DNA of 64,000 nucleotides, from contig NZ_BMWH01000032.1 of the NCBI RefSeq assembly GCF_014651135.1, positions 1-64,000 on the forward strand, read 5' to 3'. The notes under the pieces were generated by a model, which saw only the letters and a program-made list of their open reading frames with translations, was not told the origin of the DNA and did not search any database. Positions 1-8,771 of the stretch are shown one piece after another. The stretch is from Streptomyces echinoruber. Its GTDB lineage: Bacteria > Actinomycetota > Actinomycetes > Streptomycetales > Streptomycetaceae. A program made the translations under genes and the position numbers. Positions within the stretch are counted from its first letter, which is position 1. Each line of letters begins with the position of its first letter.

Positions 1-1
1 C

Positions 2-46
2 TTCTCCCCCTTCTCCCCCTTCTCCCCCTTCTCCCCCTTCTCTCCC
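2..46. repeat. 9-bp tandem repeat at the window edge
   Basis: About five head-to-tail copies of TTCTCCCCC, the last one slightly changed. It lies just upstream of the TPR-protein gene and probably follows a gene that ends outside the window. No function can be assigned from the sequence. Confidence 0.8.
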
Positions 47-109
47 CTTGCGGCTCTCCCGCAGCTTTCCCGCAGCTCCCGCACCACCCCAGGCGACGGA
101 GGACAGGGC

Positions 110-1786
110 ATGGCCCCGCGTACGCACGACGACACCGAGCCCCCGCACCGGCCGGCGGCCGCACCGCCGGCCGGACCGGCGAAGCCGCCGGCACCTCCGC
201 AGGACTCCGCCGCGACCCGGGAGCCCGAGCCGAAGGACATGCCCGAGCCCATGCCGGAGCCGAAGGACGCCCCCGAACCGAAGGACACCCCCGAACCGAA
301 GGCCATGCCCGACCCGAAGGCCATGCCCGACCCGAAGAACGCGCCCGAGCCGAAGAACGCGCCCGAGCCGAAGGCCGCACTCGAGCCGAAGGACGCCGAA
401 CCGCCCGCCGCCGACGCCCGCGTGGCCGCCGTACGGCGCCTCGCCGCGGCCGGGCGGCGCCGGCACGCGGCCCGGCTGACCGGGTGCGCGGCCCTGCTGG
501 CCGTGGCGCTGACGGCCGGGGCGGTCGCCGTGGGGAACACCCGGGACGGACGTACGGCGCCGGCCGCCGCCTCGGCCGTCGTGTCCCCGCAGTGGCAGAC
601 GGCCGGGGACCCGGACGCCGGCGTCCGGGCGCTGCAGGCCCATCTGCGCACCCAGCCGCGGGACTTCACCGGCTGGGCGACGCTGGGGCTGGCGTACGTG
701 GAGCAGGCCCGCACCAAGGGCGACCCGTCACGCTACCCGCAGGCCGAGCGGGCCCTGAAGCGCTCGCTGGCCCTCGCCCCGGGCAACGACCAGGCCCTCG
801 CCGGCCGCGCCGCGCTCGCCGCCGCCCGGCACGACTTCACCGGCGCGCTCGCCTGCGCCGATCAGGCCCTGCGGGAGAACCCGTACAGCGAACGCGCCCT
901 GTCCCTGCGGATCGACGCGCTGGTGGAACTCGGCCGGTACCGGGAGGCGGCGCGGGCTGCGGACACCGCCGACGCGCGCCGGCCCGGCGTGCCCGTCTTC
1001 ACGCGGTACGCCTACGTGCGGGAGCTGCGCGGCGAGACGGACGAGGCCCGGCGGGTGCTGGAACAGGCGCTGGCCGGTGCCTCTTCCCGCGGCGACGTCG
1101 CCTACGTCGCCACGCAGCTCGGCCAGCTCGCCTGGAGCCAGGGCGACCACGCCGGCGCGCTGCGCTTCTACGCCCGCGCGCTGGCCGCCGACGACGGCTA
1201 CCTGCCCGCCCTGGAGGGCCGCGCCCGCGCCCAGGCGGCGAGCGGCGACACGACGGCCGCGATCAGGGGCATGGAGCAGGTCGTCGCCCGCTACCCGCTG
1301 CCCGGCCCGCTGGTCGAGCTGGGCGAGCTGTACGAGGCGCGCGGCCGGGCCGGCGACCGGGCGAAGGCCCGCGCCCAGTACGCCCTGGTCGACGCCTGGG
1401 TCGCCCTCGCCCGCGCCAACGGCGTCGACGCCGACCTCGACACCGCGCTCGCCGCGGCCGACCACGGCGACGCCCGGGCGGCGCTGCGCGCGGCCCGCGC
1501 CGAGTGGGCCCGCCGCCACACCGTGCACACCGCGGACGCCCTCGCCTGGGCGCTGCACGTCAACGGCCGCGACGCCGAGGCCCTCCGGTACGCCCGGCAG
1601 GCCACGGCCACCGGCTACCGCAACGCCGCGTTCCTCTACCACCGCGGCATGATCGAGGCGAAGGCCGGGCGGACGCGGGACGCCCGCACCCACCTCGGCG
1701 CGGCCCTCGCCCTCAACCCGGGCTTCTCGCCGCTGGGCGCCCGCGCCGCCCGGGCGGAGCTGAAGCGTCTGGAGGCGTCCCGGTGA
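110..1786 (+). CDS. Membrane-anchored TPR-repeat protein
   Basis: A 558-residue protein. Residues about 35-100 are a Pro/Glu/Lys-rich tract made of repeated EPKD/DPKN-type units. A single hydrophobic helix lies at about 121-141. The rest, from about 165, is a string of alpha-helical tetratricopeptide repeats with typical spacing of small and aromatic residues. TPR domains are protein-protein scaffolds, so an extracytoplasmic scaffold or chaperone role is inferred; no catalytic motif is visible. The start ATG has GGAGG 8-10 bases upstream. Its stop overlaps the GTG of the downstream NicO transporter by 4 bases, so the two are translationally coupled and probably work together in metal handling. 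The exact function is unknown. Confidence 0.85.
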   Translation: MAPRTHDDTEPPHRPAAAPPAGPAKPPAPPQDSAATREPEPKDMPEPMPEPKDAPEPKDTPEPKAMPDPKAMPDPKNAPEPKNAPEPKAALEPKDAEPPAADARVAAVRRLAAAGRRRHAARLTGCAALLAVALTAGAVAVGNTRDGRTAPAAASAVVSPQWQTAGDPDAGVRALQAHLRTQPRDFTGWATLGLAYVEQARTKGDPSRYPQAERALKRSLALAPGNDQALAGRAALAAARHDFTGALACADQALRENPYSERALSLRIDALVELGRYREAARAADTADARRPGVPVFTRYAYVRELRGETDEARRVLEQALAGASSRGDVAYVATQLGQLAWSQGDHAGALRFYARALAADDGYLPALEGRARAQAASGDTTAAIRGMEQVVARYPLPGPLVELGELYEARGRAGDRAKARAQYALVDAWVALARANGVDADLDTALAAADHGDARAALRAARAEWARRHTVHTADALAWALHVNGRDAEALRYARQATATGYRNAAFLYHRGMIEAKAGRTRDARTHLGAALALNPGFSPLGARAARAELKRLEASR

Positions 1787-3330
1787 TCCTGCGCCGCCTG
1801 CTCGCCCCCGGCGCCGCCGTCCTCACGGCCGCGGCCGCGCTCGCGCTCGCCCCGGCCGCGCCGGCGGCCGCGCACCCCCTCGGCAACTTCACCGTCAACC
1901 GCTACGACGGCCTCGTCGCCGCCCCCGGCGCGCTGCGCGTCGACCACGTCGAGGACCTCGCCGAGATCCCGGCGACCCAGGCCGGGCCGGACCTGGAGCG
2001 GCTCGGCCGCGCGGAGTGGGCCCGGCGGCGCTGCGTGGCGGCCGCGCGGGGCAGCCGCGTCACCGTCGACGGCCGGGCCGCCGCCCTCACCGTGGCCGGC
2101 GGTACCGCGCGGCTGCGGCCCGGCCAGGCCGGGCTGCACACGCTCCGCGTGGAGTGCCGGCTGACGGCCCCGCTCCCGCACCGCGCCCGGGTCACGGTCG
2201 GCTTCCGCGCCGAGGGCGCCTCCTCCGGCCCCGGCTGGCGGGAGATCACCGCGCGCGGCGACCGCATGACGCTCACCTCGTCCGACGTGCCGAGGACCTC
2301 GGTGTCGCACGAGCTGACCCGCTATCCCGCGAAGCTGCTGTCCTCCCCGGCCGACACCTCCACGGCCCTGCTGCGCGTGCGCCCGGGCGGCCCCGCCCTC
2401 GCCGGTGCCGGTGCCGGGCGGGACGACGCGCCCGCCGCGGCCGTGCTGCCGCGCGGCGCCGACCGCTTCACGCGGGCCCTGGACGCCCTGGTGGCCCGGC
2501 ACGACCTCACCGTCGGCTTCGCCGCGCTCGCCCTGCTGGTGGCGATCGGCCTGGGCGCGCTGCACGCGCTCGCCCCGGGCCACGGCAAGACGCTCATGGC
2601 CGCGAGCGCGGCGGCCCGCGGGGGCCGGGCCCGCCTGAGGGACGTCCTGCCGCTGGCCGCCTCCGTCACCGTCACCCACACCCTGGGCGTCGTCGCCCTC
2701 GGCCTGCTGGTCACCGCCGGTTCGGCCGCGACCGTCCCGGTCATCTCCTGGCTGGGCGTGGCCAGCGGCGTCCTGGTGACCTTCGTGGGCGCGGGCCTGG
2801 TGCGCCGGGCGTGGCGCAACCGGGGACACGGGCACGGGCACGGCCACCCGCACGACCACGGCCACGGCCACCCGCATGACCACGACCACCCGCACGAACA
2901 CGGCCATCCGCACGACCACGACCACCCGCACGGGCACGGGCACCACCATCACCACTCCCACCACTCCCACGACCACTCCGCCGCCCCCTCCCTGCGCGGC
3001 ACCCTCCTCATGGGTTTCGCCGGCGGGCTCGTGCCCAGCCCCTCGGCCGTCGTCGTGCTCGTCGGCGCGGCGGCGCTCGGGCAGGCGTGGTTCGGGCTGC
3101 TGCTGGTCGTGGCGTACGGCCTCGGACTGGCCCTCACCCTCACCGCGGCCGGGGTCGCCGTCGTGCGGCTGGGCAGCGGCGTGAGCCGGCTGCTGGAGCG
3201 ACGGCCGCGCTGGACGGCGGGGCCGGTGGCGGCGCTGGTCCGCCGGGCGGCACCGCTGGGTTCCGCGTGCGTGGTGCTGGCGCTGGGAGCCGGTCTGGTG
3301 TTCAAAGGGGCGGCATCCGCACTGGGCTGA
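1783..3330 (+). CDS. NicO-family nickel/cobalt exporter with His-rich loop
   Basis: A 515-residue protein. A signal peptide ends near residue 30 (Ala-rich, then HPLGNF). A soluble domain of about 200 residues follows, then a polytopic membrane domain. The motif HALAPGHGKT near residue 260 is the signature of the NicO (RcnA-like) branch of nickel/cobalt transporters. A cytoplasmic or periplasmic loop at about 347-397 is almost entirely His/Gly/Asp/Pro, a metal-binding buffer seen in this family. Expected role: efflux of nickel or cobalt across the cytoplasmic membrane; import cannot be excluded from sequence alone. The GTG start overlaps the stop of the TPR gene (GTGA), and the GTG at 1783 is preferred because the signal peptide begins there. 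Confidence 0.88.
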   Translation: MILRRLLAPGAAVLTAAAALALAPAAPAAAHPLGNFTVNRYDGLVAAPGALRVDHVEDLAEIPATQAGPDLERLGRAEWARRRCVAAARGSRVTVDGRAAALTVAGGTARLRPGQAGLHTLRVECRLTAPLPHRARVTVGFRAEGASSGPGWREITARGDRMTLTSSDVPRTSVSHELTRYPAKLLSSPADTSTALLRVRPGGPALAGAGAGRDDAPAAAVLPRGADRFTRALDALVARHDLTVGFAALALLVAIGLGALHALAPGHGKTLMAASAAARGGRARLRDVLPLAASVTVTHTLGVVALGLLVTAGSAATVPVISWLGVASGVLVTFVGAGLVRRAWRNRGHGHGHGHPHDHGHGHPHDHDHPHEHGHPHDHDHPHGHGHHHHHSHHSHDHSAAPSLRGTLLMGFAGGLVPSPSAVVVLVGAAALGQAWFGLLLVVAYGLGLALTLTAAGVAVVRLGSGVSRLLERRPRWTAGPVAALVRRAAPLGSACVVLALGAGLVFKGAASALG

Positions 3331-3383
3331 GCTACTTTTGGGGAGAAAACACCCGAGACGTCGGCCGACAGCAGGGGGCGCCC

Positions 3384-5003
3384 GTGTCCGAACCTCCCAG
3401 CGGTGAGCGGGTCGTCGCGGGCCGTTACCGACTGCTGTCCCGGCTCGGCGAGGGCGGCATGGGCACGGTGTGGCGCGCCCGTGACGAGGTGCTGCGGCGC
3501 GAGGTCGCTATCAAGGAGGTCCGCGCGCCCGCGGGGCTGCCCGAGCCCGAGGTGGAGCGGCTGTACACCCGGCTGGAGCGCGAGGCGTGGGCCGCGGCCC
3601 GGGTCGCGCACCCCAATGTGGTGACGGTGTACGACGTGGCCACGGACGGCGGCCGGCCCTGGATCGTGATGGAGCTGGTGCGGGGCGTCTCGCTCGCCGA
3701 CGTTCTGGAGGCGCAGGGCCCGCTCGACCCGCGGCGCGCGGCGCACATCGGCGCCGAGGTGCTGGCCGCGCTGCGCGCCGCGCACGCCGCCGGGGTGCTG
3801 CACCGGGACGTGAAGCCGGGCAACGTGCTGCTGGCCAACGACGGCCGGGTGGTGCTCACCGACTTCGGCATCGCGCGGGTCGAGGGCAGCTCGGCGCTGA
3901 CCATGACCGGTGAGGTGATCGGCTCCCCCGAGTTCCTCGCCCCGGAGCGGGCGCTGGGCCGCCGGCCGGGCCCGGAGTCGGACCTGTGGTCGCTGGGCGT
4001 GCTGCTGTACGCGGCGGTGGAGGGCGTCTCGCCGTTCCGTCAGGACACGCCGCTGAGCACCCTGCGCGCCGTCGTGGACGAGGAGCTGCCGCCGCCGCGC
4101 CGGGCCGGGCCGCTGGCCGGCGTCATCGAGGGGCTGCTGCGCAAGGACCCGGCCGAGCGGCTGCCCGCCGACCGGGCGGAGGAGGCTCTGCGCGCGGTGG
4201 GCGCGGGCGGCTCGCCCCGCGCGGACACCGTGGGCCCGTACGCGCCCACCGCCCCGCTCCCCTCCGGGCAGCCGCCGACCCGGCCCTACCCCGCTCCCTC
4301 CGCCCGGTCCCGGTCCGCCCGGCCGCACCCGGCGGATCCCGCCCCCGCCGCCCCGCCCGAGCGCCGCGACCGCCGCACCGCCGTCGTGCTGGTCGCGGGA
4401 CTGGTCGCGCTCGCGCTGGCGCTGGCCGGCCTGACGTACGCCCTGCTGCACCACGAGAACACGGGCGACGCGGCGGGCGGCGGCAGCAGCCGGAGCGGCG
4501 CGGTGCTCTCGCCGTCGCCGGCTCCGCGCACCACGCCGCGGACGACGAACCTGTCCCCCACTTCGGGCATTTCGGGCACTTCGGGCAACAGCGCCTCGCA
4601 CACGGCTTCGGCGCAGTCGGTGACGGTGACGGTGACGGGGGCGCGCACGGAGTACGACGGCGCGTGTCCGCCGCCGCGCGCGCAGGCTCCGTCGTTCACG
4701 GCGACGTTCACGGTGGGGCGGCTGCCCGCGCACGTGTCCTACCGGTGGGTGGCGAAGGGCGGTGCGGTGGCGGACGGCGGCTGGCGGACGCTGTCGTTCC
4801 CGGCGGGCGGCGGCCGGTCACGGCAGGAGAGGGTGGCCGTGACGACGTACTCCAAAGGCGGGACGCTGCGGGACGCGGTCGGCGTGGAGGTGCGCGATCC
4901 GGTGCGCGCGAGGTCGAACACGGTGCCGTTCTCGGTGACCTGTGCGTCGGAGACCCCGACGGGCGGGGCCTCCGGTTCCGCGTCGGCGAGCGCGTCGCCG
5001 TGA
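3384..5003 (+). CDS. Membrane Ser/Thr protein kinase without PASTA repeats
   Basis: A 539-residue Hanks-type kinase. The glycine loop LGEGGMG is near residues 21-27, VAIKEV carries the ATP lysine near 44, HRDVKPGN is the catalytic loop near 140, DFG near 160, and APE near 186. A Pro/Ser-rich juxtamembrane linker follows, then one transmembrane helix at about 333-353. After that come a Ser/Thr/Gly-rich stalk and a C-terminal extracellular domain of about 130 residues. That domain lacks PASTA repeats and resembles a beta-rich Ig-like fold (inference). It likely phosphorylates cytoplasmic targets in response to an external cue. The GTG at 3384 sits after a purine-rich AGGGGGC. The gene converges on the GDSL lipase with a 13-base gap. 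Confidence 0.93.
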   Translation: MSEPPSGERVVAGRYRLLSRLGEGGMGTVWRARDEVLRREVAIKEVRAPAGLPEPEVERLYTRLEREAWAAARVAHPNVVTVYDVATDGGRPWIVMELVRGVSLADVLEAQGPLDPRRAAHIGAEVLAALRAAHAAGVLHRDVKPGNVLLANDGRVVLTDFGIARVEGSSALTMTGEVIGSPEFLAPERALGRRPGPESDLWSLGVLLYAAVEGVSPFRQDTPLSTLRAVVDEELPPPRRAGPLAGVIEGLLRKDPAERLPADRAEEALRAVGAGGSPRADTVGPYAPTAPLPSGQPPTRPYPAPSARSRSARPHPADPAPAAPPERRDRRTAVVLVAGLVALALALAGLTYALLHHENTGDAAGGGSSRSGAVLSPSPAPRTTPRTTNLSPTSGISGTSGNSASHTASAQSVTVTVTGARTEYDGACPPPRAQAPSFTATFTVGRLPAHVSYRWVAKGGAVADGGWRTLSFPAGGGRSRQERVAVTTYSKGGTLRDAVGVEVRDPVRARSNTVPFSVTCASETPTGGASGSASASASP

Positions 5004-5016
5004 GGAGCGGCGCCGG

Positions 5017-5820
5017 TCAGGCCGCGTTGGTGAGCACCGGCAGGTAGCCGCCCGACTGGCCGGCGGCGGTGGGGTGGTAGGACTCGCCGATGTTGAGCCA
5101 GTCCACGCTGTGCAGCCAGGCGCTGCCGGAGCAGAGCTCGTGGCCGGTGAAGGTGGTGCGGACGTCGCCGAAGACGAAGCCGTGGCGGCCGGCGACGGCG
5201 GCGATGGCGCTGTCGAGGTGGTCGGCGGCGTTGTTGATGGCGGAGCGCTTGGTCTCGGACAGGCCGAGGCAGGTGGTGCCGAGCTTGTAGAAGCGGGGGT
5301 AACCGAGCACGACGACGCGGGCGTTGGGGGCCTTGGCGCGGATCGCCGAGTAGACGCTGTCGAGCTTGCCGGGGAGCGTGGAGTCGACGTACGCGGTGGC
5401 GGTGGCGATCCGGGACAGGCAGGTGCTGTCGGACTGCAGGACACAGGTCGTCATGACGTCGGAGAAACCGGCGTCGTTGCCGCCGACGCTGATGGAGACC
5501 AGGGCGGTGTCGGAGCCGAGCGGGGCGAGCTGACCGGCGAGCACGTCGTCGGTGGTGGCGCCCGAGCAGGCGGTGAAGGCGAAGGACGCGGGGGCGTGGG
5601 CGGCGTTCCAGAGGTAGGGGTACGCCTTCGTGCTGCGTTTGCAGTCGCCGCTGGAGCTGATGTAGCTGCCCGAGCCGACACCGGAGGAGTAGGAGTCGCC
5701 GAGGGCCACGTAGCCGCCGGTCGCGGACGCGGATGCGCGGGCCTGGGTCGCCCCACCGAACGCGAGACCGACGGCAAGGAGGAATGCACCGAAACGGGCG
5801 GTAAATCGGGAACGTCTCAT
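5017..5820 (-). CDS. Secreted GDSL/SGNH lipase (EstA/SCO1725 type)
   Basis: A 267-residue secreted esterase/lipase. A signal peptide covers about residues 1-30. Block I is GDSYSSG with nucleophile Ser43. Block V is SYHPT with catalytic His249 near the C terminus. Six cysteines are spaced as in the three-disulfide Streptomyces rimosus/coelicolor lipases, which use a Ser-His dyad. It hydrolyses ester bonds of lipids outside the cell. The ATG is preceded by AGGGAGGTT on the minus strand. Family and length fit the S. coelicolor SCO1725 enzyme, from memory. Confidence 0.93.
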   Translation of the reverse strand: MRRSRFTARFGAFLLAVGLAFGGATQARASASATGGYVALGDSYSSGVGSGSYISSSGDCKRSTKAYPYLWNAAHAPASFAFTACSGATTDDVLAGQLAPLGSDTALVSISVGGNDAGFSDVMTTCVLQSDSTCLSRIATATAYVDSTLPGKLDSVYSAIRAKAPNARVVVLGYPRFYKLGTTCLGLSETKRSAINNAADHLDSAIAAVAGRHGFVFGDVRTTFTGHELCSGSAWLHSVDWLNIGESYHPTAAGQSGGYLPVLTNAA

Positions 5821-6120
5821 GGAACCTCCCTTTAGCAGGATCTCTGCCGTAACCGTGGTAGCAACTACGCGCGTTGATCGGAAGTGTTCATGCCAAGAAT
5901 TTTTGATCCGTACTAATGCCGCGACTGATCTGACGAAACGTCACCCGACCTGCGCGGAGCGGGGATACGACCGCCCGCCGGCTCCGGCGGAATCCCCCGT
6001 ACGGGCGCACCCGGCCGGGCACACGTCTCCGCCACGGCCGGATGGGGCATCTTGACGCCCCCTCGGGACTGCGGGACGCTGAAGCCCGGCAATCCGGCGC
6101 TTCAGGGGGCGAAGTCGCCA
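5821..6120. other. Intergenic region between lipase and small membrane protein
   Basis: Divergent spacer with moderately lower GC near 5880-5940. It should hold the lipase promoter (minus strand) and possibly that of the small membrane protein. I see no convincing ORF, and no clear -35/-10 pair or terminator. Confidence 0.5.
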
Positions 6121-6546
6121 ATGCAGTCCATACGCGTCAAGAGAGCGACGCCGTCCGACGCCGCGCGCGGCCGGCCGGGACCGGAAAGGGGCCTGGCGGC
6201 ACCGCTGCTGGCCGGCGTCGCGACGGCCGCCGGCGCGACGGGGGCGCTGTGCGCGCTCACCGGCTGGGGCTCGCCGCTGCGCGGCCCCTTCACCCTCTTC
6301 TTCCTGCTCGCGGCACCGGCCGCGGCGCTCGCCACCGCCCTGCGCGGACTCGACCCCTTCGGCCGTGTCCTGGCCTCGCTGGCCGGCGCGGTCGTCGTCG
6401 ACATGCTGGTGGCGCAGGGCATGCTCGCCGTGCACCGCTGGTCGGTCCGGGGCGGCGTCGTCGCCGTGACCGTCCTGAGCTGCCTCGTCCTGCTGCTCGC
6501 CCACGCCGCCCGGAGACGGGGCGTCCGACCCGCCCGAAGGGGGTGA
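6121..6546 (+). CDS. Small polytopic membrane protein, unknown function
   Basis: A 141-residue protein with a basic N terminus and three or four hydrophobic segments (about 22-46, 50-72, 76-97 and 104-123), ending in an Arg-rich tail. No known motif is recognised. The ATG at 6121 is chosen because it begins the conserved-looking basic leader. The same frame opens at 6052, but those residues look like non-coding translation. It lies 400 bp upstream of the polysaccharide operon, on the same strand. A membrane role near that pathway is possible but unproven. Confidence 0.65.
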   Translation: MQSIRVKRATPSDAARGRPGPERGLAAPLLAGVATAAGATGALCALTGWGSPLRGPFTLFFLLAAPAAALATALRGLDPFGRVLASLAGAVVVDMLVAQGMLAVHRWSVRGGVVAVTVLSCLVLLLAHAARRRGVRPARRG

Positions 6547-6556
6547 CATTCCGCCA

Positions 6557-6651
6557 TATGCCGTACGACAACGGCATACAAAGGCCGAACCATTAAAAAC
6601 TGGGTCCCGTACACCCAGGTCTTGCCATTCTGGTTCAACCGTCAATACCGT
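6557..6651 (+). promoter_or_regulatory. Dyad and putative vegetative promoter for the polysaccharide operon
   Basis: The AT-richest part of this region. A perfect dyad TATGCCGT-N6-ACGGCATA lies at 6557-6578. A small hairpin CTGGGT/ACCCAG follows at 6600-6618. Next comes TTGCCA (6622-6627), 18 bases, and TACCGT (6646-6651), which together resemble a HrdB-type -35/-10 pair. Transcription from here would give a leader of about 290 bases before the first glycosyltransferase. This is prediction only. Confidence 0.45.
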
Positions 6652-6746
6652 CAGACATCTCACCGCACCGGCCCGTCGGTACGCGGCTCCAGGGGAGGGG
6701 AAAGGACCGCGACGGTCCGGCGCGGGGCGCGGTAGGGGGGTGCCGT

Positions 6747-6772
6747 GCTCGGTGACGCACGCGTGACCGAGC
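6747..6772 (+). promoter_or_regulatory. Hairpin in the polysaccharide operon leader
   Basis: GCTCGGT and ACCGAGC are perfect 7-base arms around a 12-base loop that itself can pair (ACGC/GCGT). It lies within the predicted long 5' leader of the operon. It may modulate RNA stability or elongation; it resembles no riboswitch that I recognise. Confidence 0.4.
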
Positions 6773-6948
6773 CGTGCCGCGCGACCGGCCCACCCTGTTC
6801 GGGGGTCGGCCAGCTCTGCCAGCTCACCCCGGCGTGCACGGAGTTCCATGCCGTCGTGCCGTGAGTGACACCAACCCCCCTTTCGAACCGGACCGACAGC
6901 CGGGCCGCCCGGGGGCGTGGCGGTCCGCCGGACGAGAGGGACACACCG

Positions 6949-7782
6949 ATGACTTCCGCTCTGCACCCGCCCGCCTCGGGCGGGGATTCCGTGACAGCCC
7001 ACGTGACAGCCCACAGGTACCGGCCCGTCTCCACCCACCTGGCCATCGCGCCGCCGGTGAGCGTGGTGATCCCCGCCATGAACGAGGCGGAGAATCTCCC
7101 GTACGTCTTCAAGACCCTGCCGGAGTGGATCCACGAGGTCGTCCTGGTGGACGGCAACTCCACCGACGCCACCGTCGAGGTCGCCCGCGAGATGTGGCCC
7201 GGCGTCAAGGTGGTCCGCCAGCGCGGCCGGGGCAAGGGGGACGCCCTGATCACCGGCTTCGCGGCGTGCACCGGCGACATCATCGTCATGGTCGACGCGG
7301 ACGGGTCGGCCGACGGCAGCGAGATCGTGTCGTACGTCTCCGCGCTGGTCTCCGGCGCCGACTTCGCCAAGGGCTCCCGCTTCGCCAACGGCGGCGGCAC
7401 CGACGACATGACCCTCGTGCGCAGACTGGGCAACCGCGTGCTGTGCGCGATCGTCAACCGCAAGTTCGGCGCCCGCTACACCGACCTGTGCTACGGCTAC
7501 AACGCGTTCTGGCGGCACTGCCTGGACCGGATCGACCTGGACTGCACCGGCTTCGAGGTCGAGACGCTGATGAACATCAGAGTGGTCAAGGCCGGCCTGA
7601 AGGTGCAGGAGATCCCCAGCCACGAGTACCTGCGCATCCACGGCACCAGCAACCTGCGGGCCGTGCGGGACGGGCTGCGCGTGCTGAAGGTGATCCTGAG
7701 GGAGCGCTCCAACCGGCGTGCGCTGCGCCGCCGCGGCGGCCGCTCCCCGCTGCTGCACACGGTCTCCGGGGAGCCGCGTTGA
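6949..7782 (+). CDS. GT2 family glycosyltransferase (DPM1/GtrB-like)
   Basis: A 277-residue glycosyltransferase of the GT-A fold. VSVVIPAMNE near residue 38 starts the nucleotide-sugar domain, LVDGNSTDATVEVA follows, and the metal-binding VDADGSADG lies near 117. This is the polyprenyl-phosphate glycosyltransferase pattern, but without C-terminal transmembrane helices. It probably transfers a sugar to a lipid carrier or growing glycan at the inner membrane face. ATG 6949 has GAGAGGG upstream; an in-frame start at 6865 lacks one. First gene of a four-gene operon; its TGA overlaps the TTG of the next gene. Confidence 0.9.
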   Translation: MTSALHPPASGGDSVTAHVTAHRYRPVSTHLAIAPPVSVVIPAMNEAENLPYVFKTLPEWIHEVVLVDGNSTDATVEVAREMWPGVKVVRQRGRGKGDALITGFAACTGDIIVMVDADGSADGSEIVSYVSALVSGADFAKGSRFANGGGTDDMTLVRRLGNRVLCAIVNRKFGARYTDLCYGYNAFWRHCLDRIDLDCTGFEVETLMNIRVVKAGLKVQEIPSHEYLRIHGTSNLRAVRDGLRVLKVILRERSNRRALRRRGGRSPLLHTVSGEPR

Positions 7783-8771
7783 GCGCTCCCGGCATCTCCG
7801 TCGTGATCTGCGTCTACACCGAGGACCGCTGGGAGGACATCCTCGCCGCGGTCTCCTCGGTGCGCGCGCAGTCGTACCCGGCCCTGGAGACCCTGCTGGT
7901 CGTCGACCACAACGAGGCGCTGCGGGACCGGCTCGCCCGGGAGTACAAGGAGACGGACGGGGTGCGGGTGCTCGCCAACGCGGGCCCCCGCGGCCTGTCC
8001 GCCGGCCGCAACACCGGCATCGCGGCCGCGCGCGGCGAGGTGATCGCCTTCCTCGACGACGACGCGGTGGCCGAGCGGGACTGGCTGCGGCACTTCGCCG
8101 CCGCCTACGCCGATCCCCGGGTCATGGCCGTCGGCGGCCGCACGGAGCCCGTCTGGGCCTCGGGCCGCCGGCCGGCGTGGTTCCCGGAGGAGTTCGACTG
8201 GGTGGTGGGCTGCACCTACCGCGGCCTGCCGCCCGGCCGGGTCCGGGTGCGCAACGTGCTCGGCGGCAACGCCTCCTTCCGGCGCACCGCGTTCGCCGCG
8301 GCGGGCGGTTTCGCCACCGGCATCGGCCGCGACGGCGACCGGCGGCCGCTGGGCTGCGAGGAGACGGAGCTGTGCATCCGCCTCACCCGTGCGGTGCCCG
8401 GGGCGGTGCTGCTGATCGACGACCGGGCGGTGATCCACCACCGGGTGCCGCGGGCACGCGAGCACTTCCGCTACTTCCGCGCCCGCGCCTACGCCGAGGG
8501 CCTGTCCAAGGCGCTGGTCGCGCGCAGCGTCGGCGCCGGCAAGGGGCTGGAGTCGGAACGCCGGTACGCCACGCGCGTGCTGCCCGCCGGGGTGGCGCGC
8601 GGCGTGCGGGACGCGCTGCTGGCCCGGCCGGGCGGCGCCGGCCGCGCCGGGGCGATCGTCGCGGGCGTACTGACGGCCGCGGGCGGCTACCTCGTCGGCA
8701 GCGTCCGCGCCCGCCGGGGCGCCGTCGCCTTCCCGGTGGCGGGCGGCGCGGAGAGGGGCGGTGCCCGGTGA
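7779..8771 (+). CDS. GT2 family glycosyltransferase
   Basis: A 330-residue GT-A glycosyltransferase. It begins ISVVICVYTEDRW; RGLSAGRNTGIAAARG and FLDDDAV (metal-binding Asp cluster near residue 91) are classical GT2 motifs. An acceptor-side segment with WFPEEFDW and NVLGGNASFRR follows. The C terminus carries a hydrophobic patch that could associate with the membrane. The start is TTG at 7779 (TTGA overlap with the previous stop), with GGGGAG upstream. Its stop overlaps the GTG of the deacetylase. It probably adds a second sugar to the surface glycan; donor and acceptor cannot be named. Confidence 0.88.
   Translation: MSAPGISVVICVYTEDRWEDILAAVSSVRAQSYPALETLLVVDHNEALRDRLAREYKETDGVRVLANAGPRGLSAGRNTGIAAARGEVIAFLDDDAVAERDWLRHFAAAYADPRVMAVGGRTEPVWASGRRPAWFPEEFDWVVGCTYRGLPPGRVRVRNVLGGNASFRRTAFAAAGGFATGIGRDGDRRPLGCEETELCIRLTRAVPGAVLLIDDRAVIHHRVPRAREHFRYFRARAYAEGLSKALVARSVGAGKGLESERRYATRVLPAGVARGVRDALLARPGGAGRAGAIVAGVLTAAGGYLVGSVRARRGAVAFPVAGGAERGGAR

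Noticed and set aside
1636..2976. Long minus-strand frame opposite the NicO gene
   Set aside because: It is a shadow of the His-rich transporter; Val-rich repeats are the antisense of His codons.
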